Below, piece after piece: positions 1 through 6,335 of a stretch of DNA of 11,349 nt. The notes under the pieces are model-generated. The model was not told the origin of the DNA, did no database searches, and was given only the letters and a program-made list of their open reading frames with translations. The stretch's first letter is position 1; each line of letters begins with the position of its first letter. Origin of the DNA: an uncultured Alphaproteobacteria bacterium (GTDB lineage: Bacteria; Pseudomonadota; Alphaproteobacteria; Rickettsiales; UBA1997); contig CAIOKL010000180.1 of the NCBI GenBank assembly GCA_903858915.1, positions 1 through 11,349 on the forward strand, read 5' to 3'. The translations under genes were made by a program, and so were the position numbers.

Positions 1-746
1 TTTTAATCGAATTGAATGATAAAAAATTTATTGAAACAAAATTATTATTAGCGTGTGATGGCAGATTTTCTAAGCTTCGCGAGCTTTATAAAATTCCCAC
101 TCAAACCAAAAATTATCATCAAATCGCCATTGTTTTTAAAATTTCTCATCAAATTCCGCACCACAATATTGCTTACGAAAAATTTTTACCAAGCGGACCT
201 TTGGCGATTTTGCCATTGAAAGATCAAAACCAATCTTCAATTGTATGGATCGCTCGCGATGAAGAGGCTCAAGCGATTTTAAGTCTTGATCAAGAAAATT
301 TTTTGCAACAATTGCATAAAAAAATGGAAAATTGTTTGGGCAAATGCGAGATAATTTCACAAAAATTTTCTTATCCGCTCATCATGATTTTGGCGCAAGA
401 TTTTCATCATCAAAAAATGTTATTGATTGGCGATTCGGCGTGCGGAGTCCATCCCATTGCGGGTCAAGGCTTTAATTTGGCGATTGTTGGCATTAAAAAT
501 TTACGCGATTTAATCGCGCAAAATATTTTATGCGGTTTAGAAATTTCTTCAGAAAATTTAATAAAATCTTATCATAAAAAAACCCGCAATAACGCTAGAA
601 AAATGGTGATTGCCACCGATGTTTTAAATTCAATTTTTGAAAGCAAAAGTTTGGTTTTAAAAACGGGACGCAATGTTGGTTTGGGCGTTATAAATTTGCT
701 TCCAAAAGTTAAAAAATTTTTTATAAAAAATGCTGGAGGCTTTTAG
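1..746 (+). CDS. UbiH/UbiF/COQ6-family FAD-dependent monooxygenase, 3' part (5' end outside window)
   Basis: This is the C-terminal part of a flavoprotein aromatic hydroxylase of ubiquinone biosynthesis. The family hydroxylates the benzoquinone ring using FAD, NAD(P)H and O2 at the inner face of the membrane. The reading frame is open to the left edge (first full codon at base 3), so the apparent TTG at 12 is not a real start. Numbering from that TTG, the visible 244 residues hold the DG motif (ACDGRFSKLR, 14-23), a segment FLPSGPLAILPL (58-69) matching the substrate-domain signature, and the second FAD motif GDSACGVHPIAGQGFNLAI (140-158). The usual GDAAH is GDSAC here. The N-terminal Rossmann GxGxxG and roughly 130-150 residues are missing. 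The TAG stop touches the waaA ATG, implying co-transcription. Family is certain; which ring position it hydroxylates (UbiH, UbiF, UbiI or broad UbiL/M type) cannot be told. Confidence 0.9.
   Translation, partial: LIELNDKKFIETKLLLACDGRFSKLRELYKIPTQTKNYHQIAIVFKISHQIPHHNIAYEKFLPSGPLAILPLKDQNQSSIVWIARDEEAQAILSLDQENFLQQLHKKMENCLGKCEIISQKFSYPLIMILAQDFHHQKMLLIGDSACGVHPIAGQGFNLAIVGIKNLRDLIAQNILCGLEISSENLIKSYHKKTRNNARKMVIATDVLNSIFESKSLVLKTGRNVGLGVINLLPKVKKFFIKNAGGF
735..739 (+). promoter_or_regulatory. Shine-Dalgarno site of waaA
   Basis: GGAGG lies 7 nt before the waaA ATG at 747, inside the last codons of the upstream hydroxylase. It is the only canonical ribosome-binding site in front of any gene in this window. 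It fixes the waaA start and supports translation within a shared transcript. Confidence 0.8.
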
Positions 747-2048
747 ATGAGCTTTCGAGGCGGTATTTTATTAAAAATTTATCAAATTCTTTCCACAATA
801 ATTTTACCTTTTTTGTTTTTTTATATTTTAAATCGTAAAAAAAAATCGAAAGAACATCCGCACCGATTTTTAGAAAGATTTGCAATTACAAAAATTGCCA
901 AACCGCAAAATTGCCAATTATTTTGGGTTCACGCCGTAAGTGTTGGTGAATCAAATTCGGCGTGGATTTTAATTGAAAATTTGTTAAAATTTTCGACAAA
1001 TATCAATATTCTTTTTACTTCAACTTCAACAACTTCGGCGCAAATTATTGAGCAAAAAATTTTACAAAATGAGTTGTTTAAAAATCGCGTAATTCATCAA
1101 TTTTTACCCGTCGATAGTTATTTTATTGTGCAGAAATTTCTGAATTATTGGAAGCCGAGAGCCTGCATCTTTGTTGAATCCGAGATTTGGCCGAATTTTA
1201 TTTATTGCGCTCGCAAAAAAGCCATTTTGAGTTTTTTGATTAACGCTAGAATTTCGCAAAAAAGTGCTTCGAGATGGCTTTTTTTAAAAAAATTTGGTGG
1301 CAATATTTTTGATTATTTTTCGGCAATATTCGCGCAAAGTTTACAAGATAAAAATCTTTTACAAAATCTTACCAAAAACACAATTTTTTATCATGGAAAT
1401 CTTAAATCGCAAAATTCTAAACTTGAAATTGATAACCAAAAATTGCAAGAATTAAAGGCGCAAATTGGTGGTCGTAAAATATGGCTTTGCGCCTCTACTC
1501 ATGCGGGTGAAGAAGCGTTAATTTTACAAACCCAGCAACGCCTAAAAATGCAATTTCCAGATTTGTTAACAATTATAGTTTTGCGCCATCCAAATAGAGC
1601 TAGCGAGGTTTGCGAGCTTTTAGGTGCCGTTAATTTTTCACAAAGAAGTAAAAACCAAACTATTTCCGAGGCTACGGAAATCTATCTCGCCGACAGTTTG
1701 GGCGAACTCGGAACTTTTTATTCTTTGACAAATTTTGCTTTTATCGGCGGATCACTTTTAAAAATTGGCGGGCATAATCCTTTTGAAGCGATTCAGTTAA
1801 ATTGCGCGGTGGTTAGCGGTTCCCATGTTTTTAATTTTGCTGAAATTTATGCCGATTTACAGAAAAAAAATGCTTGTGAAATTGTTGATAATATTGATGA
1901 ACTTTATGAAATAGTGCAGAAATTTTTACAAAATCCTAATATAGTTTTGTCCTACTCCGATAAGGCTAAACAAGCAATTATAAATTCGCAAAATACTTCG
2001 CAAAAAATTATCGAAAAACTTGACGCAATTTTAATGATTGGAGTATGA
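747..2048 (+). CDS. waaA: 3-deoxy-D-manno-octulosonic acid (Kdo) transferase
   Basis: This GT30-family enzyme transfers Kdo from CMP-Kdo onto the lipid A precursor at the cytoplasmic face of the inner membrane, the first step of LPS core assembly. The 433 residues match the usual length. In order they show an N-terminal membrane anchor (about 12-28) followed by basic NRKKK, the E43-R44 motif, WVHAVSVGE (60-68, with the presumed catalytic Glu68), a D-x-x-x-x-V/ESEIWPN block (143-150), LINARIS (164-170), the C-domain opening WLCASTHAGEE (246-256), RHPNR (280-284) and the nucleotide-sugar block DSLGELGTFYS to GGSLLKIGGHNPFEA (316-348), then HVFNFAEIY (360-368). The start is set by GGAGG 7 nt upstream. 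The gene abuts the hydroxylase and overlaps the next ORF by ATGA. Whether it adds one, two or more Kdo residues cannot be read from sequence. Confidence 0.96.
   Translation: MSFRGGILLKIYQILSTIILPFLFFYILNRKKKSKEHPHRFLERFAITKIAKPQNCQLFWVHAVSVGESNSAWILIENLLKFSTNINILFTSTSTTSAQIIEQKILQNELFKNRVIHQFLPVDSYFIVQKFLNYWKPRACIFVESEIWPNFIYCARKKAILSFLINARISQKSASRWLFLKKFGGNIFDYFSAIFAQSLQDKNLLQNLTKNTIFYHGNLKSQNSKLEIDNQKLQELKAQIGGRKIWLCASTHAGEEALILQTQQRLKMQFPDLLTIIVLRHPNRASEVCELLGAVNFSQRSKNQTISEATEIYLADSLGELGTFYSLTNFAFIGGSLLKIGGHNPFEAIQLNCAVVSGSHVFNFAEIYADLQKKNACEIVDNIDELYEIVQKFLQNPNIVLSYSDKAKQAIINSQNTSQKIIEKLDAILMIGV
1996..2011. repeat. 16-bp direct repeat, copy 1
   Basis: CTTCGCAAAAAATTAT occurs here inside the 3' end of waaA and again, identical, at 2250-2265 just after the stop of the 66-residue ORF. 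The two copies flank that small ORF. The shorter word TTCGCAAAA is common in this window (frequent Ser-Gln-Lys codons), so chance is possible. Confidence 0.5.
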
Positions 2049-2245
2049 ATAATTCAAATAGTAATCAAAAAATAGAGTTGATTAGTTCGGGGGGAATTGC
2101 GATTGAGGAGTTAATTAATCGACCATCGTCAAACCCAAATCCCATCACTTATTCGCAAATTATTCTGAGGCCAAATGCTAGAAGAATTGCGGGTGTTTCT
2201 TACGCGCAAGTTCTTATGAATAATTCTCCGAAAAATGAAAGGTAG
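2045..2245 (+). CDS. hypothetical 66-residue protein, translationally coupled to waaA
   Basis: I do not recognise this protein. The ATG overlaps the waaA TGA (ATGA), the classic layout for translational coupling, and GGAG at 2040-2043 is too close to the start to be a normal ribosome-binding site. The 66 residues are rich in Asn and Ser at the start (MNNSNSNQK), with a short hydrophobic patch (about 12-24), an Asn/Pro/Ser stretch (26-34), then a segment ILRPNARRIAGVSYAQVL (40-57). There is no signal peptide, membrane helix or metal motif. It uses codons such as CTG, AGG and GGG that are less typical of its neighbours. It could be a small lineage-specific protein, a remnant, or a fortuitous ORF; the tight overlap favours a real gene. 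Confidence 0.5.
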   Translation: MNNSNSNQKIELISSGGIAIEELINRPSSNPNPITYSQIILRPNARRIAGVSYAQVLMNNSPKNER

Positions 2246-2249
2246 AATT

Positions 2250-2265
2250 CTTCGCAAAAAATTAT
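2250..2265. repeat. 16-bp direct repeat, copy 2
   Basis: This copy is identical to 1996-2011 and begins 4 nt after the stop codon of the small ORF, in the 71-nt gap before the ABC-F gene. The rest of that gap is AT-rich. TATGAT at 2288-2293 could be a -10 element for the ABC-F gene, but its -35 partner is poor. Confidence 0.5.
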
Positions 2266-2316
2266 GTTAATTTTAAAATAATTTAGTTATGATGAATAAA
2301 AACTTAAAACAAAAAT

Positions 2317-3807
2317 ATGATTAGAGCTAAAGATTTATCAATTTCCTTTTCGGGACGCGAAGTTTTTTCGGAAGGTAATTTTATCATTAATCCGCGAGAA
2401 AAGGTTGGGCTGATTGGGCGCAACGGTAGTGGCAAATCAACTTTCTTAAAATTAATTTTGAAAAAACTAGAGCCAGATAGTGGCGCGGTTGAAATTCCTC
2501 GAGGCTACAGAATAGGGCATTTAGAACAGCATATTCATTTTACGCACAACACTGTTTTGGAAGAAATTTGTTCAGTTTTGCCAGAAGATCGCGAACATGA
2601 AGGCTGGAAAGGTGAAAATATTTTATACGGCTTGGGCTTTACGGAGTCAGACTTGCAAAAGGATCCAAAAAATTTTTCGGGTGGTTATCAAGTTAAATTA
2701 AATTTAGCTAAATTATTGTTGATTGAACCACAAATGTTGTTGCTCGATGAGCCGACAAATTATCTCGATATTCACTCGATTCGCTGGCTCAAAGAATTTT
2801 TGCGCGAATGGGAAGGGGAGTTGATTTTAATCACTCACGATCGCGATTTTATGGACAGCGTTATCACGCACACTTTATTGCTTCATCGCAATAGTTTTAA
2901 AAAGGTTCCCGGAAACACCAAGGGCGTTCGCGAAAAGATTGCGCTCGAAGAAGAAATTTATGAAAAAACGCGAGTTAACGAAGAAAAGCAACGCCAAAAA
3001 ACTCAAGAATGGATCGATCGCTTTGGAGCCAAGGCGAGTCAAGCGAGTCGCGTACAATCGCGAGTAAAAATGCTTGATAAAATCGATGTTAAAGAAAAAT
3101 TAGACAATATTCAAAATCTCGATTTTGCCTTCAACCACAAGCCTTTTGCCAGTAAAGAAAATTTGATCGAAGTCGAAAATTTGGCATTTGGTTATAATCC
3201 TGAAAATCGCTTAATCAATGATTTATCCTTTAAAATTGCCAATGGCGAAAAAATTTGCGTAATCGGAAAAAATGGTAAGGGAAAATCAACTTTGTTAAAA
3301 CTCATAACGCAAGATTTACAACCGCTAAAAGGCGCGGTTAAGGTTCATAGTAAAGTTGAAATTGGTTTTTTTGGCCAAATGAATATTGATCGTTTGGACA
3401 AAAATTCTACCGTTTATGAAGAATTGCAAAAGGTCGATGAGCGCTTGCCCCAAAGTCGCGTGAGACAAGTTTGTAGCAACATGATGTTTTCAAGTGATTT
3501 GGCAAATAAAAAAATTTCGGTACTTTCGGGCGGTGAAAAAAGTCGCGTGATGCTTGGAAAAATTTTGTTAAGAGGCGCTAATTTATTATTGCTCGATGAG
3601 CCAACGAATCACCTCGATATGGAATCTTGTGATTCACTTAAAGAGGCGATAAAAAGCTTTGAAGGTGCGCTAATTATGGTTTCGCACGATGAGGGCATGC
3701 TCAAAGAAATCGCTAATAAATTAGTTGTTTTCGATGATGATAAAACATTTACTTTTGAGGATTCCTATGAATTCTTCTTAAAAAGAAAAGGTTGGAAAGA
3801 CAATTAA
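2317..3807 (+). CDS. ABC-F family ATPase (ribosome-associated, duplicated ATP-binding cassettes)
   Basis: This soluble protein has two ABC cassettes and no membrane segments, as in the ABC-F group (Uup, EttA, YbiT, YheS). That group acts on the ribosome rather than in transport. In the 496 residues, cassette 1 has Walker A GRNGSGKS (34-41), a signature FSGGY (120-124), Walker B LLLDEPTNYLD (141-151) and switch His174. A charged, helical linker (about 190-285) is the interdomain P-site-tRNA-interaction-type region. Cassette 2 has Walker A GKNGKGKS (317-324), LSGGEKSR (403-410), Walker B LLLLDEPTNHLD (423-434) and His457. Both catalytic Glu residues (145 and 428) are present, so it should hydrolyse ATP. 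It lacks the EttA-like arm and the C-terminal coiled coil of Uup/YheS, making it compact. An in-frame TAA (2305-2307) lies just upstream and there is no Shine-Dalgarno. The exact subfamily is undecided. Confidence 0.93.
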   Translation: MIRAKDLSISFSGREVFSEGNFIINPREKVGLIGRNGSGKSTFLKLILKKLEPDSGAVEIPRGYRIGHLEQHIHFTHNTVLEEICSVLPEDREHEGWKGENILYGLGFTESDLQKDPKNFSGGYQVKLNLAKLLLIEPQMLLLDEPTNYLDIHSIRWLKEFLREWEGELILITHDRDFMDSVITHTLLLHRNSFKKVPGNTKGVREKIALEEEIYEKTRVNEEKQRQKTQEWIDRFGAKASQASRVQSRVKMLDKIDVKEKLDNIQNLDFAFNHKPFASKENLIEVENLAFGYNPENRLINDLSFKIANGEKICVIGKNGKGKSTLLKLITQDLQPLKGAVKVHSKVEIGFFGQMNIDRLDKNSTVYEELQKVDERLPQSRVRQVCSNMMFSSDLANKKISVLSGGEKSRVMLGKILLRGANLLLLDEPTNHLDMESCDSLKEAIKSFEGALIMVSHDEGMLKEIANKLVVFDDDKTFTFEDSYEFFLKRKGWKDN

Positions 3808-3826
3808 ATAATATTTTGAATCTCAT

Positions 3827-3832
3827 TATAAT
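3827..3832 (+). promoter_or_regulatory. possible -10 hexamer (TATAAT) in the AT-rich gap
   Basis: A perfect TATAAT sits 20 nt after the ABC-F stop, 17 nt downstream of TTAAAT (3804-3809, 3 of 6 matches to TTGACA). If used it would give a leader of about 100 nt for the serine-rich gene. The gap 3808-3940 is only 13.5% GC (18 of 133 bases), so such hexamers arise easily by chance. No GC-rich terminator for the ABC-F gene is visible in it. Confidence 0.3.
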
Positions 3833-3885
3833 ACGCAAAAAATATTTAGTTAAATAAATCAAAAATAAGCTTTTAAATATAGTAT

Positions 3886-3915
3886 TTTACAATAAAACTT
3901 TTTGAAAAATACAAA
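3886..3915 (+). promoter_or_regulatory. possible sigma70-type promoter of the serine-rich gene
   Basis: TTTACA (3886-3891, 5 of 6 matches to TTGACA) is followed after 18 nt by TACAAA (3910-3915, 4 of 6 matches to TATAAT). Transcription would start near 3922, leaving a leader of about 20 nt. A six-base perfect inverted repeat AATCAA-TTT-TTGATT (3925-3939) then sits directly against the ATG. The signal is weak given the extreme AT content. Confidence 0.3.
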
Positions 3916-3940
3916 ATATTTAACAATCAATTTTTGATTT

Positions 3941-4663
3941 ATGAAAAAAAATAATTTTTTTAGCGTTATCAAAAAAGATGACCAAAAAACCGAAGAAGGA
4001 AAAACCGAAGAAGTAACTAAACCTGAAAATTCATTTGAAGTAAGTGGTGGTTCAGCGTTTTCTAGAAGAGTTTCTCTAGAAAGTCTCCGCGACGGCTCCA
4101 ATGAGGCTAAATCCGAATCAGAAAGAGCTTCCAAATTGAAAAGATCCGCTTCAGAAATTTCGATTGCTTTTATTGATAGTTTGAGAAAAGTGGGGTCATC
4201 TTCTGACCAAAATGATGATAAATTGTTGCAACATAGCGATTCTAAATCATTAACTTTTTCCTCGAAGCGCGAAAGAATGCCGAGTTTAATTCTCCCGCCT
4301 CAGGCAAAAGTTGCTAAAATGGATGGGAGTAAACCAGAAAATTATGAATCTGAGGAAATTAATAAGATTTTATTTGATGCCAAAATTCCCGAATCTCTTT
4401 ATAGTCCCGGACCAAAAGCGCCAATTCGAGGGGCTAGTAGCAGTTCGTTAAATGCGTTTTTGACCGAGGATATCGCTCAAGAATCTTCTCCGCAAGTTGG
4501 AGGTTCGCCACAAGGCTCAAATGCAGGATTTTTGGACGAAGAAGTTGCAAAAAAAGATTCGCAATCTTCGCAAGATTCATCGCCATCGCCACGACCTTCG
4601 TCTCCTAGTGCCTTAACTTCGCCCGTTAGAAGATTAAGCGTTAGTGACAATAAATCTCTATAA
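3941..4663 (+). CDS. hypothetical serine-rich, apparently disordered 240-residue protein
   Basis: I recognise no family. The start is well set: an in-frame TGA lies at 3935-3937. No Shine-Dalgarno is present. Serine makes up 49 of 240 residues, and the rest is mostly charged, Pro, Gly, Asn and Gln, with almost no hydrophobic core, so it is likely disordered. There is no signal peptide or membrane helix. It has seven Ser-Pro dipeptides, mostly in the C-terminal third (S155, S183, S189, S214, S216, S221, S227), and basic-Ser motifs RRVS (42-45), KRSAS (67-71) and RRLS (230-233) that resemble eukaryotic basophilic kinase sites. KTEEGKTEEV (16-25) comes from a 15-bp tandem duplication. It ends just before the terminator and stands alone on its transcript. 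A secreted effector or surface/linker protein is conceivable, but that is inference only. Confidence 0.7.
   Translation: MKKNNFFSVIKKDDQKTEEGKTEEVTKPENSFEVSGGSAFSRRVSLESLRDGSNEAKSESERASKLKRSASEISIAFIDSLRKVGSSSDQNDDKLLQHSDSKSLTFSSKRERMPSLILPPQAKVAKMDGSKPENYESEEINKILFDAKIPESLYSPGPKAPIRGASSSSLNAFLTEDIAQESSPQVGGSPQGSNAGFLDEEVAKKDSQSSQDSSPSPRPSSPSALTSPVRRLSVSDNKSL
3985..4013. repeat. 15-bp-period tandem duplication inside the serine-rich gene
   Basis: AAAAACCGAAGAAG occurs twice (3985-3998 and 4000-4013), offset by 15 bases, so it is in frame. It encodes KTEEG then KTEEV. Near-perfect DNA identity suggests a recent duplication. Confidence 0.75.
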
Positions 4664-4679
4664 AAATAAATTTTTATAA

Positions 4680-4719
4680 AAAAAATTGGGAGAAAATAAA
4701 AATTTCCTCCCAATTTTTT
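4680..4719. terminator. bidirectional rho-independent terminator between convergent units
   Basis: A perfect 13-bp inverted repeat (4680-4692 with 4707-4719) has the core GGGAG/CTCCC and A/T flanks, around a 14-nt AT-rich loop. On the plus strand it ends in six T (4714-4719). On the minus strand it ends in eight T (complement of 4678-4685). It lies 16 nt after the stop of the serine-rich gene and 26 nt after the fumC stop, so it can end both transcripts. Confidence 0.9.
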
Positions 4720-4745
4720 AGTTATGTTAAAAGCTTTAAATGAGA

Positions 4746-6296
4746 TTATATCATATTTTTTGGATCAACCCAATTATTGAATTGTTCTTCAGTGAGTAAG
4801 TCTAAAGCTAATGCCGATTCTTTCAAAGTTGTGCCTTCTTTATGAGCTTTTTTAGCAATTTTTGCCGAATTATCATAGCCAATATAAGGGTTAAGAGCGG
4901 TCACTAACATCAAAGAATTATTGAGAAGTTCGGCGATTCTTTCTCGATTGGCAACGATTCCAACTAAGCAATTATCGATGAAACTATTGACGCCATCGGA
5001 GATCAAATTAATTGATTCGAGAATATTGCGAATAATCATCGGACGAAAAACATTTAATTCGAAATGTCCATTCATACCGCCAATCGTTGTGGCGTGATGA
5101 TTGCCAATTACTTGGCACGCAATCATTGTCAAGGCTTCGCATTGTGTCGGATTAACTTTTCCCGGCATAATCGACGATCCTGGTTCGTTTTCCGGCAAAG
5201 AAATTTCGCCAAGCCCCGAGCGAGGTCCCGAAGCTAGAAAGCGAATGTCGTTGGCAATTTTCATAAGTGCCGTCGCGGTGGTATTAAGAGCGCCGGAAAA
5301 GTTGACAAGCTCATCATTGCAAGCCAGTGAGAAAAATTTATTTTTGCTTGAATAAAATTCGTCGGCAAAATCAAGTCCAAGATTATTTAGAACCGAATCT
5401 TTAACTTGCCAAGAACCGTCTTTTAAATCGGTGCGACATAATTTTAAAGCCAATAAGGCTTGGTGAATTTTTTTAATTTCCGAGACCTCGGTAATTTTTT
5501 CGGCAAATTTATCAGAAAAATGCGGATGAGAATTTAATCCCGTGCCAACTGCCGTGCCACCTTGAGCAAGATGGGCAACATAAGGCATATTTTGCGCGAT
5601 AAAAACCGATGCGGTTTGAATTTGCACTTTATAAGCCGAAAATTCTTGTCCCAAAGTCACGGGCGTGGCGTCTTGAGTGTGAGTTCGGCCAATTTTAATT
5701 ATATCTTTAAATTCATTTTCTTTTTTAGAAAGTTCGTTGGCAAAACGAATTAAAGTTGGCAATAATTTTTGATAAGTTATTAAAACGGTCGCAACATTCA
5801 TGGCTGTAGGGAAGGTGTCATTCGAACTTTGCCCTAAATTTACATGATCATTGGGATGAACCGGCGATTTTCCGCCTTTTTTACCCGTGGCTTTTTCATT
5901 AGCAACCGAAGCAATAACTTCATTAACATTCATGTTGGTTTGAGTGCCAGAGCCGGTTTGCCAGACTACAAGTGGAAAGTGATTTTCATAAAACCACTCG
6001 AATTTTTTTAAAATTTCGTCAACCGCATCAACAATTTTATTCGCCAAATCGGGCGAAAATTTTTTAAATTCATCGGATTTTGGATCAACGGCCATCAACT
6101 CTTTATTGGCCAAAGCGCAAGCTTTTTTAATTAATAACATTGCGTGAATAACTTCTTTGGGCATTTTATGTCCAGCATTGTTAGTGCAAATTGGAAAGTT
6201 TTGAATGCTTCTTTGAGTTTGCGCGCCGTAGTAGGCTTCAGCCGGCACTTTGATTTCACCAAAGGAATCGGTTTCTAAGCGAAAATTTTCTGTCAT
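4746..6296 (-). CDS. fumC: class II fumarate hydratase with an internal insert
   Basis: This soluble tetrameric enzyme interconverts fumarate and L-malate in the TCA cycle. Its 516 residues show GAQTQRS (24-30), TGSGTQTNMNVNE (114-126), QSSNDTFPTAM (156-166), GRTHTQDATPVTLGQE (203-218, catalytic His206), GTAVGTGLN (247-255) and the fumarase/aspartase signature GSSIMPGKVNP (373-383, with the catalytic Ser and binding Lys/Asn), then FELNVFRPM (412-420). The IWQTG-type and GKVNPTQ contexts match fumarase rather than aspartase. It is about 50 residues longer than E. coli FumC. Aligned by eye, about 38 extra residues lie around 273-309, between the GLN-H-P helix and SKNKF. Smaller additions lie near 38-45 and 70-82. 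It is the last gene of the minus-strand unit, 39 nt after aroA, with no Shine-Dalgarno, and the bidirectional terminator follows. Confidence 0.95.
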   Translation of the reverse strand: MTENFRLETDSFGEIKVPAEAYYGAQTQRSIQNFPICTNNAGHKMPKEVIHAMLLIKKACALANKELMAVDPKSDEFKKFSPDLANKIVDAVDEILKKFEWFYENHFPLVVWQTGSGTQTNMNVNEVIASVANEKATGKKGGKSPVHPNDHVNLGQSSNDTFPTAMNVATVLITYQKLLPTLIRFANELSKKENEFKDIIKIGRTHTQDATPVTLGQEFSAYKVQIQTASVFIAQNMPYVAHLAQGGTAVGTGLNSHPHFSDKFAEKITEVSEIKKIHQALLALKLCRTDLKDGSWQVKDSVLNNLGLDFADEFYSSKNKFFSLACNDELVNFSGALNTTATALMKIANDIRFLASGPRSGLGEISLPENEPGSSIMPGKVNPTQCEALTMIACQVIGNHHATTIGGMNGHFELNVFRPMIIRNILESINLISDGVNSFIDNCLVGIVANRERIAELLNNSLMLVTALNPYIGYDNSAKIAKKAHKEGTTLKESALALDLLTEEQFNNWVDPKNMI

Positions 6297-6335
6297 AATA
6301 TTTATTTAAAATTAACAAATTAAACTAAAAATGTT

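Noticed and set aside
12..14. TTG as start codon of the first gene
   Set aside because: The frame is open to the window edge and the protein lacks the N-terminal FAD-binding domain, so the gene is cut by the window rather than starting here.
2265..2293. Promoter for the ABC-F gene (TGTTAA/TATGAT, 17-nt spacer)
   Set aside because: The -35 matches only 2 of 6 bases. In such AT-rich DNA the -10 alone is not enough to call a promoter.
3843..3856. TATTTA-GT-TAAATA inverted repeat as terminator of the ABC-F gene
   Set aside because: It is all A/T in the stem with a 2-nt loop and no adequate T tract; it would not form a stable terminator.
3859..4134. 91-codon minus-strand ORF spanning the AT-rich gap
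   Set aside because: It overlaps the better-supported serine-rich gene and runs through non-coding AT-rich DNA; there is no family resemblance.
4477..4713. 78-codon minus-strand ORF, acidic and Cys-containing, over the end of the serine-rich gene
   Set aside because: Its composition is the mirror of Ser/Pro-rich codons, and its start lies inside the terminator hairpin.
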